Below, in pieces: positions 52,403 to 59,661 of a stretch of 59,661 bases of DNA. Where the stretch lies: assembly GCA_003526375.1 (NCBI GenBank), contig DPDG01000101.1, positions 5,163 through 64,823 on the forward strand. Direction: 5' to 3'. The translations under genes were made by a program, and so were the position numbers. The DNA is from Lentisphaeria bacterium (GTDB lineage: Bacteria; Verrucomicrobiota; Lentisphaeria; Victivallales; UBA1829). Position 1 is the first letter of the stretch. Each line of letters starts with the position of its first letter. The notes under the pieces were generated by a model. That model ran no database searches, was not told the DNA's origin, and saw only the letters and a list, made by a program, of their open reading frames with translations.

Positions 52403-53257
52403 ATGGAAAACGAAAAAGTTCTGCAACTCGGAACCTTGTTCCGCCTGACGCAATTCAAACCGGACCGTCTTGCATTCCTGCATGAAGTCGGAATGAACGC
52501 CTGCCAGCTCTGCGGAATCGACGACAACTATCTCGCAGGAAAACAGGGGGCGGAAAATACCGCACAGCTTGCCGAGGCTCTGAAAAAGTATGAGATCGAG
52601 CCCGTCTCCCTGTTTTTCTCATTCCCCGACCAGAACTGGAGTTCCGACAAGGCGCTCAACACGGTCGGCATGACGAAACAATGTGTCCGCGCGAAACGCT
52701 TCGCCTCCGCGGCGCGCCAGATGAACTGGGGCATGAGAAACTTCGGCATCCGGCATCTGGTCTGCCATGTCGGCTTTCTGCCGGAGGAAGCGGCGGAGTT
52801 CGAGCACTTCATCGACGATCTGCGCGAATTCTGCAAGCTGGCGAAAGAGAACGGTCAGTATTTCCTTTTTGAAACCGGACCGGAGACGGATCAGGAGATC
52901 AAGAAATGCATTGATATGCTCGGCATGGACAACGTCGGAATCAACCTTGATCCGGCGAATCTTCTGCTTTATGATAAAACGGAACCGCTGGATTTTGCGG
53001 ACACTCTCGGCAAGTACGTCCTCGGAGTCCACTGCAAGGATGGCCGCCGTCCGGTCGACGGGGCGGCAATGGGCAGGGAGACGCCGCTCGGCAAGGGCGA
53101 CGCAAAATTCGGTGAAGTCATGGAAAAACTTTACGGCGCAGGTTTCCGCGGCCCGCTCATCATCGAACGTGAAATTCCGCCGGGACCGGAGCAGGATGCA
53201 GATATCAGATCCGCGATGACCTATCTGCATGAACTCAGAAGCAGACTGATGAAATAA
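52403..53257 (+). CDS. sugar phosphate isomerase/epimerase-like protein
   Basis: Encodes 284 residues of the xylose isomerase-like TIM-barrel superfamily. Candidate metal ligands lie in ETGPETDQE, GINLDPANLLLY, VLGVHCKDGRRP and PLIIEREIPPG (acidic and His residues at barrel strand ends). Members isomerise or epimerise sugars and inositols. ATG 52403 (MENEKVLQLG) follows AAGGATTTTGGAC; an earlier in-frame start lies inside the previous gene and is rejected. Followed 33 nt later by a LacI-type gene, likely its regulator. Confidence 0.82.
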   Translation: MENEKVLQLGTLFRLTQFKPDRLAFLHEVGMNACQLCGIDDNYLAGKQGAENTAQLAEALKKYEIEPVSLFFSFPDQNWSSDKALNTVGMTKQCVRAKRFASAARQMNWGMRNFGIRHLVCHVGFLPEEAAEFEHFIDDLREFCKLAKENGQYFLFETGPETDQEIKKCIDMLGMDNVGINLDPANLLLYDKTEPLDFADTLGKYVLGVHCKDGRRPVDGAAMGRETPLGKGDAKFGEVMEKLYGAGFRGPLIIEREIPPGPEQDADIRSAMTYLHELRSRLMK

Positions 53258-53290
53258 ATCACAGGAACCGCGGAGACAGGAGAAAAAGAC

Positions 53291-54325
53291 ATGTCAATCA
53301 CATCCAAGGATATTGCCAGACTGGCCGGCGTTTCCCGCTCTGCCGTTTCCGCGGTCCTGAACGGCCATTACAACAAAGTCTCCGTTGAAAAACGCGAAAA
53401 AATCCTTGCAATCGCCCATGACCTGCGCTACCGTCCGAATCCGGTCGCGCTGATGCTCGCCAAGAAAAAGACCAAACGGATCGGCATCATCACAAGTCCT
53501 TTCATGTCCGGAATTTACAGCGATATGACCAGCAAGATCACGTTCCTTCTCGGAGAACGCGGTTATCACTCCTCGCTGGTCATGCCGCTTGATGCGAAGC
53601 AGGAACTTGAGGCGATCATGGATTTCGAGTCTTTCGGCGTGGACGGCATCATCATTGCCTACGCGCTCAACGACGTAAAGAAACTCAACGCCAAAGTGCC
53701 GATGGTCAGCATGTCCCCCTACCCGAAACAGTATGAACTGCGCGTCGATCTCAAATATGCGTTTGAGCTCGCCGTCACGCACTTCCGCAAACACGGACAT
53801 AAGAAGATCGGCTTTGTCTGCCCGAATCTGTCGGTGGTCCCTCTCCAGTGGGAGGGCTATATGGCGGCAATCGGAACCTCTCCCGCCTACAAGCTTGAGA
53901 TCACGGAAAACCCGAAGTTCTCCGGGGAGCTCGCAACATTGATCGAACAGGAGGAAGTTCATGCGTGGACCGTCACCAACGACCTGCTTGCGGCACGCCT
54001 GATGCGCCATCTGATCTCCGCCGGATACAAGGTCCCGGAAGACGCCGCCCTGATCGGGTTCGACGGCTCCGCCTTTGTTGAAGTGACTCCAAGCCCGCTG
54101 ACGACCATCGTGTTTCCGTCCAGCCGGATTGCGGAGCGCTGCATTGATCTCCTGTTTGAAAAGATCGAGTCCGGCGATATGACATTCCATACCGATCCCG
54201 AACTCATCAAGCCGGAGCTCCACATCGGCGAAAGCTGCGGCTGCAAAACAAAGAAACCTTACAAGATCACCTGGGATCACCAGCTCATCACGCTGGATAC
54301 GGAGATCAAAGGCAAAAAGGCATAA
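53291..54325 (+). CDS. LacI-family transcriptional regulator
   Basis: Encodes 344 residues. The N-terminal helix-turn-helix is SKDIARLAGVSRSAVSAVLNG with a hinge helix ending PNPVALMLAKK, followed by a periplasmic-binding-protein-like ligand domain (IGIITSPFMSGIYSDM; GVDGIIIAYAL; LIGFDGSAF). It would bind an operator in the absence or presence of a sugar ligand. AGGAGAAAAAG precedes ATG 53291. It lies directly downstream of the isomerase gene and ends at a bidirectional terminator shared with the converging ASRT-like gene. Confidence 0.92.
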   Translation: MSITSKDIARLAGVSRSAVSAVLNGHYNKVSVEKREKILAIAHDLRYRPNPVALMLAKKKTKRIGIITSPFMSGIYSDMTSKITFLLGERGYHSSLVMPLDAKQELEAIMDFESFGVDGIIIAYALNDVKKLNAKVPMVSMSPYPKQYELRVDLKYAFELAVTHFRKHGHKKIGFVCPNLSVVPLQWEGYMAAIGTSPAYKLEITENPKFSGELATLIEQEEVHAWTVTNDLLAARLMRHLISAGYKVPEDAALIGFDGSAFVEVTPSPLTTIVFPSSRIAERCIDLLFEKIESGDMTFHTDPELIKPELHIGESCGCKTKKPYKITWDHQLITLDTEIKGKKA

Positions 54326-54326
54326 A

Positions 54327-54364
54327 AAAGACCTGAGAAACAATATTCCGCTTCTCAGGTCTTT
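54327..54364. terminator. bidirectional intrinsic terminator
   Basis: Arms 54327-54339 and 54352-54364 (AAAGACCTGAGAA / TTCTCAGGTCTTT) pair perfectly over 13 bp between two convergent genes, with an A run on the left side and T-rich end on the right. Confidence 0.85.
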
Positions 54365-54381
54365 GCCTCTCCGGCTTCTGC

Positions 54382-54747
54382 TCAGTCCGCCGGAAATGCC
54401 ATTGTGCAGTAATAAGCCAGATTCGGCTGGCGGATATCCATCCTGCCGTACTGCACGGAGACGGGAACGCTGCTCCGGACACGCAGCGCATATTGCGTCG
54501 CACGCGGAACCTCGAACTTCAGGTCAGGCGCCTGATCCAGCCGGATGGCGCGGATGCGGCGCGCTCCCACCGAGTGCTTCAATCCGAGAACCGGTTCCCT
54601 GTCTTCGAAATACAGGTCAATCAGAATCTCCGCGTCTTCGTCACTTGTATTGAGAATCATCAGAGATTCATGGTTGACCAGATCCCCGTCGCCGCCCGCG
54701 GGCGGAAGCCAGCAGTCCGGCACGATCCATTCACGCCGCCCGCTCAC
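54382..54747 (-). CDS. ASRT-like small beta-sandwich protein (second copy)
   Basis: Encodes 121 residues with a clear match to the Anabaena sensory rhodopsin transducer family: WIVPDCWLPP, LVNHESLMILNTSDEDAEI, FEDREPV, VGARRIRAIR, TQYALRVRSSVPVSVQYGRMD and the RQ...YYCTMAF end. The fold is a beta-sandwich that oligomerises and binds DNA or a small ligand in the studied member. It overlaps the amidohydrolase by 4 nt and ends the LacI/M24/amidohydrolase operon. The first copy (24836-25201) ends another carbohydrate operon that also has an M24-like gene. Confidence 0.88.
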   Translation of the reverse strand: MSGRREWIVPDCWLPPAGGDGDLVNHESLMILNTSDEDAEILIDLYFEDREPVLGLKHSVGARRIRAIRLDQAPDLKFEVPRATQYALRVRSSVPVSVQYGRMDIRQPNLAYYCTMAFPAD

Positions 54748-55541
54748 AGTCCGAGCACTTTCTGCGCGTTTTTATACAGGATCTTCGCTTTGTCCCCGTC
54801 AGGAATATCCATCGACTGAATGACTTCGACAGCAAAACGCATCTGCATCGGCCCCTGAAGCGGCGCATCGGTTCCGAATACGATGTGATCGGCTCCCGCG
54901 ATCGCATACATCTTCTCCATCACGCCCGGATAGACGTACATCAGATAATGCGCCGTGTCGATATACACATTCGGCAGGTTCATCTGCATGACCGCTTCCA
55001 GCGAATCCATGTTCGGGAAATACGGGTAATTGCCGTTCTGGTAGATGCCCGCCATATGGGCAAGCACGAACTTCGTCTGCGGATGGTTCTTCGCGATTTC
55101 GGCAACCGTCACCGCGGGAGAAAAACCGGTCCCCGGCATACAGGAAACATGGAAAATCATCATCGGAGTCATATCGGCGACCGCCTCGACCCAGCGGCGG
55201 TTCGACGGAGTCGAAAGCACAAATCCATGATAATCCGGATGAATCTTCACTCCGCGAAACTTAGGGTTGCTTTTCAACAGTTCCAGATCGCCGAGCGATT
55301 CGGAAAAAGTCGGGCTGACCACCACGTAGCCGAGCAGTTTCTCCGTCTCCTGAAGCGCCGCGTCCAGCTCCGCATTCCCCTCGCGGATATCATACATCAG
55401 CGACCGCGACGACGAGACGCAAAGCGTATCCACGCCGGACTTTTCGCAATATTCCTCCAGTTTCGCGGCGTCCGCCTGCCAGAAAGGGGCAATGTTGATG
55501 TTGCCGAGATGTCCATGAATGTCGATAATCATTTCGTTCAC
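54744..55541 (-). CDS. amidohydrolase-family metal-dependent hydrolase
   Basis: Encodes 265 residues of the amidohydrolase (Amidohydro_2-like) TIM-barrel superfamily. Metal ligands are suggested by DIHGHLG (H-x-H) at the N-terminus, GVKIHPDYHGF, FVLAHMAG and the late FGTDAPLQ (catalytic Asp). Family members hydrolyse or decarboxylate small cyclic or aromatic substrates and sugar lactones. It overlaps the M24-like gene by 4 nt upstream and the ASRT-like gene by 4 nt downstream. Confidence 0.85.
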   Translation of the reverse strand: MNEMIIDIHGHLGNINIAPFWQADAAKLEEYCEKSGVDTLCVSSSRSLMYDIREGNAELDAALQETEKLLGYVVVSPTFSESLGDLELLKSNPKFRGVKIHPDYHGFVLSTPSNRRWVEAVADMTPMMIFHVSCMPGTGFSPAVTVAEIAKNHPQTKFVLAHMAGIYQNGNYPYFPNMDSLEAVMQMNLPNVYIDTAHYLMYVYPGVMEKMYAIAGADHIVFGTDAPLQGPMQMRFAVEVIQSMDIPDGDKAKILYKNAQKVLGL

Positions 55542-56701
55542 ACTTTCAGAATGTTGAGTTCACGCCCGAGACTGGAAAGCTGTTCCGCCGGAGCGTCTTT
55601 CCTTACGATGAGCCCGTCCTCCCAGCGGAATCCCATGCCGCCGCGGTGCAGGAACATATCCGCCATGAAAGTCATATTCTCCTCAAGCGTATAAGCGGAG
55701 GATGTTTCGAGGAACGGATACTCGCATTCCATCTGCCCGCATCCATGCGCGGGACCATAGAGAATCGCATCGCCGTACCCCTGTTCGCGGATATAGCCGT
55801 GAACTTTCTTCGCCACATCGGAAGCGAGCCTGCCCGCCCGCATCTCATCGAACGTCATGTTCAAGGCGTCCAGCCCGACCTGAAGAAATCTGCGGATATC
55901 ATCGGGGCAATGTCCGAGAACGACCGGGCGTCCGAGACTGGTGCTGTATCCCTCGACCTTCGCTCCGATGCTGAAATGGATGATCTCGCCGCACTGCACC
56001 TTGCGCAGAGTCGGACGGCTGATCGCCTGATCCGAATTCGGACCAGAACAGCACCATACGGGATAACCGGTCGCCTCCGCGCCGTTCGCCAGCATCGCGG
56101 CGGTCGCAATGCCGCAGAGTTCCGCCTCGGTCATGCCGGGCTTGATATTTTCCAGAATCGCCTTGAATCCGAGCTCGGAAACCTTTGCCGACCTGCGCAG
56201 GCACTCCAGTTCCAGCGGGCTCTTTTTCATGAACACCGGACGCAGAACCGTATCCGCATTGACGACATTCGCCATACCGCCGAGAGCGTCCGCGATATTC
56301 ATCATGATCGTATACGGGAACATGTGCCAGCCGGTAATGCCCAGCTTTTTGACTTTGAACTCACCGAGAATCGTCTTCCAGTCGGGATGCCTGGAGCCGG
56401 GATAGTCCGGCTGCGAGGACTCGCGGAAGTCCATGGTCTGGATTACGCGCCCGATCTGTGTTCTCGCGGACGCATAGGTCAGGCTCTCCGGACCGATGAT
56501 CAGTGCGGGGCTCCTTTCCCTCGGAATCAGCACGCCGGCAGTTTCAAAACTCGGCCAGTAATCCGAAAAATAACGGACTCCCGCCGGTTCCGACTCCGTG
56601 GAAAACACCAGCACAGCGTCAAGATCCGTCTTCACGATTTCCGCCTGCGCTCTTGCGATTCTTTCCGCAAACTCCTGTTTCGTCAGAATTCTTCCTTCCA
56701 T
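55538..56701 (-). CDS. M24 (creatinase-like) protein, metal site lost (second copy)
   Basis: Encodes about 387 residues: creatinase-type N-terminal domain (DLDAVLVFSTESEPAGVRYFSDYWPS) and M24 pita-bread domain. The usual metal Asp residues are missing (IIHFSIGAKVEGYSTS) and the IEP glutamate is MADMFL, while the His (GPAHGCGQ) and the last Glu (RWEDGLIV) remain, as in creatinase. Thus it is probably a metal-free C-N hydrolase or a pseudoenzyme. ATG 56701 is chosen because AGGAGGAAGGA directly precedes it; a possible start 18 nt earlier would place that site inside the gene. LacI lies 28 nt upstream. Confidence 0.8.
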   Translation of the reverse strand: MEGRILTKQEFAERIARAQAEIVKTDLDAVLVFSTESEPAGVRYFSDYWPSFETAGVLIPRERSPALIIGPESLTYASARTQIGRVIQTMDFRESSQPDYPGSRHPDWKTILGEFKVKKLGITGWHMFPYTIMMNIADALGGMANVVNADTVLRPVFMKKSPLELECLRRSAKVSELGFKAILENIKPGMTEAELCGIATAAMLANGAEATGYPVWCCSGPNSDQAISRPTLRKVQCGEIIHFSIGAKVEGYSTSLGRPVVLGHCPDDIRRFLQVGLDALNMTFDEMRAGRLASDVAKKVHGYIREQGYGDAILYGPAHGCGQMECEYPFLETSSAYTLEENMTFMADMFLHRGGMGFRWEDGLIVRKDAPAEQLSSLGRELNILKV

Positions 56702-56729
56702 TCCTTCCTCCTGTTTCATTTTATGTAGA

Positions 56730-57752
56730 TTAAAGGGCTTTCATTCTTTTCAGCGTGGTTCCGCGCGCGCACAACTCCTGCGGCAGCATCAGTCTCATGG
56801 GTTCCGGCTTTTTCCCCTCCATCAGAGCGCAAAGCATCTGAACCGATTGCCGCGCGATGTCCCGGTAGGGCTGCCGGACCGAAGTCAGGGAAAGAGAGGA
56901 AAGAGAAGATATTTCCATGTCGTCGATTCCCGCAAGAGCGAAATCATGTCCGGCACGCAGCCCGTGCTTCGCAGCCTCGTTCATAAAACCCAGGGCACAG
57001 AGATCGTTGACGCAGAAAACGGCGTCGGCATCAAAGCCGGACTCGGACATGCGCCGGAAAGCTTCCGCACCCGCCTCCAGAGTCATCCCGGCGGCTGCAT
57101 AGTTCCTCCCGGAAACAGCCATGCCAAATGCCTCAAGCCCGCGGCAGAACGCCTCGCGCGTCTTTTGGAACGCACTGAAATAAAGCATGTCCGGCGCCGC
57201 GTCCACATAGGCGGGGCTCCTCGCACCGGTTTGATGGAAATGTTCCGCCATCAGCCTGCCGCACTGTTCCAGATCATTGACGACACAGGGACCGCGATAG
57301 AAATCCGGCACGCTGTCCAGAGCGACATACGGGATTCCTGCCTTGTCCAGCAGCTCGAATGCAGCAAAATTTTTTTCGCACGGACAGATCAGGACGCCGC
57401 GCGCCTGCATCCGGATCAGACGTTCCGCAAAAGCGAACTCGCGTTTTTCCTGCCAGTTGCTGCCGCCGGAAAAGAGAGTCAGCCCCATTTCATTGAATGC
57501 GCTCTCCGCATGTTTCACCATCATGGAATGAAACGGATTGGCGAGGTCGGTCACGATGAACCCGACAATATCCGTCTTTCCGGTGCGGAGCTGGCGCGCC
57601 GCCTGGTTCGGGACGTAATTCAACTTTTCGGCGACCTCGAAAATACGCCTCCGTGTAGCCCCGCTGATCTTAGGGCTTCCTTTGAAAGCCAGCGAAACGG
57701 ACATATTCGAAACTCCTGCCATTTTCGCTACATCGTTGATTGTACTTCTCAT
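56730..57752 (-). CDS. LacI-family transcriptional regulator (second)
   Basis: Encodes 340 residues. The DNA-binding start is INDVAKMAGVSNMSVSLAFKG with the hinge region NQAARQLRTGK, then a sugar-binding domain (IVGFIVTDLANPFHSMMV; CVNDLCALGFMNEAA; LAGIDDMEISSLSSLSLTSV). It heads an operon with the M24-like, amidohydrolase and ASRT-like genes. An imperfect palindrome at 57765-57778 lies immediately downstream of its predicted transcription start and is a probable self-binding operator. Confidence 0.93.
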   Translation of the reverse strand: MRSTINDVAKMAGVSNMSVSLAFKGSPKISGATRRRIFEVAEKLNYVPNQAARQLRTGKTDIVGFIVTDLANPFHSMMVKHAESAFNEMGLTLFSGGSNWQEKREFAFAERLIRMQARGVLICPCEKNFAAFELLDKAGIPYVALDSVPDFYRGPCVVNDLEQCGRLMAEHFHQTGARSPAYVDAAPDMLYFSAFQKTREAFCRGLEAFGMAVSGRNYAAAGMTLEAGAEAFRRMSESGFDADAVFCVNDLCALGFMNEAAKHGLRAGHDFALAGIDDMEISSLSSLSLTSVRQPYRDIARQSVQMLCALMEGKKPEPMRLMLPQELCARGTTLKRMKAL

Positions 57753-57764
57753 CGCTCACCTTTA

Positions 57765-57778
57765 GTTTAACGTCAAAC
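57765..57778 (-). promoter_or_regulatory. LacI-type operator
   Basis: GTTTAACGTCAAAC matches itself on the other strand at six of seven half-site positions around a central CG, the layout of LacI-family operators. It lies 12 nt upstream of the lacI-type start codon. Confidence 0.55.
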
Positions 57779-57787
57779 CATATTCCT

Positions 57788-57815
57788 ATTATAAATAAGA
57801 AATCAAAAAAAACAA
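57788..57815 (-). promoter_or_regulatory. promoter of the LacI-M24-amidohydrolase-ASRT operon
   Basis: On the minus strand TTGTTT (plus 57810-57815), a 16-nt spacer and a perfect TATAAT (plus 57788-57793). Start near 57781, so the operator lies at about +3 to +16. Confidence 0.6.
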
Positions 57816-58164
57816 GGGCGAAATCTGGAAAATCGCAATATTTTCAGGAAAAAGAAAAAGATGTCGCTGAAAATGCGGAAAAAACGGCAGAAATTGAAAT
57901 GATCAAGATATCTGCCGCCGTCAACTCAGAAGCCCGGCGGAAAAGCAGGGACAAAAACAGGGCGGAACCCGGATTTTCTGCTTTTCCCTTTTCTTCCGGA
58001 TTTCCGGGAATCGCATCCGCACTCAGCAGAGATACAATCTTTTCAAAAAAAATCAGGATACATGGTTGAAATAACCGGAAAAAGCGTCATCTTATATATT
58101 GAACCGCTTTAGTAGACAGAACAGAGAACGTTTCTCTGAAAATAAAAACACAGGAGAATGAATC
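57816..58164. other. intergenic spacer between divergent genes
   Basis: The stretch is rich in A and purines. A 109-codon frame crossing it (57740-58069) overlaps the lacI promoter, lacks a ribosome site and has no family resemblance; I regard it as chance. A TATATT at 58095-58100 may serve the following gene, but no -35 is at standard distance. Confidence 0.4.
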
Positions 58165-59031
58165 ATGCTGAAGGTGGGATTAAGTTCTTACAGCCTTTCA
58201 AGAGCAATCAACAATGGTGAAATGGACATTTTCGGAGCCATCAGATTTACTGCGGAACATGGCGGAAAACACATTGAAATCGTCCCCGGAAGTTCTTATA
58301 CTGTAACGGGCAACGACCAGCTTGCGGCGGATATCGTGAAAGCGGTCAAGGAAGCCGGCATGGAAATTTCCAGCTATACGATCGGCGCGAATTTCCTGCT
58401 CCCGACCGCGGAAGAAATCCGCAAGGAGATCGACCGTGTCAAGAAGGAGGTTGAAACGGCGGCAAAACTCGGTGTCACCAGAATGCGCCATGACGCCGGC
58501 TGGAGACCCGCTCCCGAAACGACTTATGAACAGTTCGAGAAAGACCTCGTCATTGTCACCGACGCCTGCGGGGAGATCGCCGACTATGCAAAACCTTACG
58601 GGATCACGACCAGTATCGAAAATCACGGATTCCATTTTCAGGGAAGTGAACGTGTCCAGCGTCTCATTCTCGCCGTGAACCGCGACAACTTCCGCACCAC
58701 GATGGACGTCGGAAACTTCCTCTGTGTCGACGAGGACCCGGAAGTCGCAACCATGAACAATATCAGATACGCATCCATGGTTCATTTCAAGGACTTCCAT
58801 ATCAGACGCAATCCGCCCTGCAAAGACGGTTACATCCCGACGACTCACGGGCGTTTCATCCGCGGCGCAATCACCGGAGACGGCGATGTCAATCTTGCGG
58901 GGATCGTCAAGATCATCAAGGCGGCGAACTACGATGGCTTCCTTTCGATTGAATATGAAGGCTGGGAGGAGTGCAAAAGCTCCTGCGAAAGAGCAATGAA
59001 GAACGTGCTGGCCCTCGTCGAAAACAATTGA
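58165..59031 (+). CDS. sugar phosphate isomerase/epimerase (TIM barrel)
   Basis: Encodes 288 residues of the AP-endonuclease-2/xylose isomerase-like superfamily, more typical than the copy at 52403-53257. Candidate metal ligands: Glu in GGKHIEIVPG, Glu in TTSIENHGFHF, Asp/His in RTTMDVGNF and VHFKDFHIRR, and Glu in LSIEYEGWE. Functions in the family include inosose, hexulose and hydroxypyruvate isomerases. ACAGGAG precedes ATG 58165. It is divergent from the LacI operon and may be controlled by it, but no second operator was recognised. Confidence 0.87.
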   Translation: MLKVGLSSYSLSRAINNGEMDIFGAIRFTAEHGGKHIEIVPGSSYTVTGNDQLAADIVKAVKEAGMEISSYTIGANFLLPTAEEIRKEIDRVKKEVETAAKLGVTRMRHDAGWRPAPETTYEQFEKDLVIVTDACGEIADYAKPYGITTSIENHGFHFQGSERVQRLILAVNRDNFRTTMDVGNFLCVDEDPEVATMNNIRYASMVHFKDFHIRRNPPCKDGYIPTTHGRFIRGAITGDGDVNLAGIVKIIKAANYDGFLSIEYEGWEECKSSCERAMKNVLALVENN

Positions 59032-59049
59032 TGACGGTAAAGTCACTGT

Positions 59050-59087
59050 GAGGGGAAAAAACTTTTGAGGAAAGGTTCTTTCCCCTC
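59050..59087 (+). terminator. probable terminator hairpin
   Basis: Arms GAGGGGAAA (59050-59058) and TTTCCCCTC (59079-59087) pair perfectly around a loop that itself can form a short stem. No clear T run follows, so the assignment is moderate. Confidence 0.45.
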
Positions 59088-59192
59088 GCTTCCTCCTTTG
59101 TCCGTTCTTTCCTGCCTCAAACGGTAACTTCTTGCAAAACCGGACTGCTGACGTATATTACAATATCAACAGCGAAAGGAGAGTTCCCCGCT

Positions 59193-59661
59193 ATGACACG
59201 GCATGACGCAATCCGTTTCCTTTCAAACAGCAAGTCTTTCATATTGTCACTTGCCATATGGGGAATCCTGTTCTGCCTGCACTGTTTTTATCCGAGTCTG
59301 GGAATTTTCAGCGCATGGGCTCCCGCAACGTTCCTGCTTTTTATTCTGGATTATTTCAAAATATGGCATCTTTCATATGACCTGAATATCATCGTATTCA
59401 TAACGGCTGCATTGATTTTCACTGTCGCTTATTCCTATATTTTATGCCGGCTCATTGAGAAACAAAAACTATTCAAGGTGTTCCTCCCGACTCTTCTGAT
59501 CCTGATCTTTGCAGGCGCTGTTTATTTTTACATCAACTGCATCACCTATTCAAACTGGACTTATACCCAGGAGGTGCAAATGCGCATGGGCTGCCCGGAA
59601 TCCCCCTATACACCCAGTTATGCCGATTATAAAAAAGAGGGTCTTCACGGGAATTTGTGGG
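59193..59661 (+). CDS. membrane protein, truncated by window end
   Basis: An open frame from ATG 59193 (MTRHDAIRFLSNSKSF) runs off the right edge after 156 codons. It contains at least three membrane segments (ILSLAIWGILFCLHCF, IIVFITAALIFTVAYSYI and LPTLLILIFAGAVYFYI). AAAGGAGAG precedes it at good spacing. The visible part ends in a Pro/Tyr-rich loop. No family recognised. Confidence 0.6.
   Translation, partial: MTRHDAIRFLSNSKSFILSLAIWGILFCLHCFYPSLGIFSAWAPATFLLFILDYFKIWHLSYDLNIIVFITAALIFTVAYSYILCRLIEKQKLFKVFLPTLLILIFAGAVYFYINCITYSNWTYTQEVQMRMGCPESPYTPSYADYKKEGLHGNLW

Overview
Bacterial chromosomal DNA, most likely from a Lentisphaerota (Victivallis-like) member of the PVC superphylum. This is an inference. 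It rests on a type II pseudopilin of the kind multiplied in that group (FTLVELLIVIAIIAILAG start), a broken LEPR-XLL-type surface-protein start (LEDRVLFEAA), a Bat operon, many CBM9/glycosidase-like secreted proteins, and a fermentative AdhE plus [FeFe]-hydrogenase set. No rRNA or tRNA gene was seen.

Layout. 1-10993: a hairpin-rich stretch, a large glycosidase-like gene, a double-glycine-leader peptide gene, a secreted protein, a Bat operon in which BatD/BatE and BatB/BatC are fused, DUF190, and an RdgC-like gene. 11461-19744: a complete type II-A CRISPR-Cas locus, all on the minus strand except the tracrRNA: cas9-cas1-cas2-csn2-leader-array of 30 intact repeats, with a candidate tracrRNA on the plus strand just upstream of cas9. 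csn2 is split by a one-base frameshift. 19841-25201: glyoxalase, then a carbohydrate operon (PIG-L deacetylase, polysaccharide deacetylase, Ara/Fuc isomerase-like, M24-like protein, ASRT-like protein). 25278-33192: pseudopilin, LamG and CBM9/glycosidase-like genes, a PocR-AraC regulator and a GH130-like gene. 33318-34805: decayed surface-protein remnants and small hypothetical genes. 34957-39936: pyrH-frr-GT39-tyrA-radical SAM, tightly packed. 40262-43378: a secreted protein and a heparinase II/III-like lyase. 43443-51354: a hydrogenase operon (Trx-like ferredoxin, sensory HydS, SpoIIE-type phosphatase, second Trx-like ferredoxin, catalytic-type hydrogenase) downstream of adhE, whose promoter carries two Rex-like operators. 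51610-59661: CBM9-like protein, sugar isomerase and LacI; then a divergent LacI / M24-like / amidohydrolase / ASRT-like operon with a recognisable autoregulatory operator; a second sugar isomerase; and a truncated membrane-protein gene.

How the parts work together. The window reads as the genome of an anaerobic glycan degrader: secreted or surface carbohydrate-active proteins, deacetylases and isomerases feed sugar catabolism, and AdhE and hydrogenases dispose of reductant under probable NADH (Rex) and H2/redox (HydS) sensing. The most unusual signal is a recurring pair, an M24 'pita-bread' protein lacking most metal ligands plus an Anabaena-sensory-rhodopsin-transducer-like (ASRT) small protein. 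It closes two different carbohydrate operons and may be an undescribed sugar-linked module.
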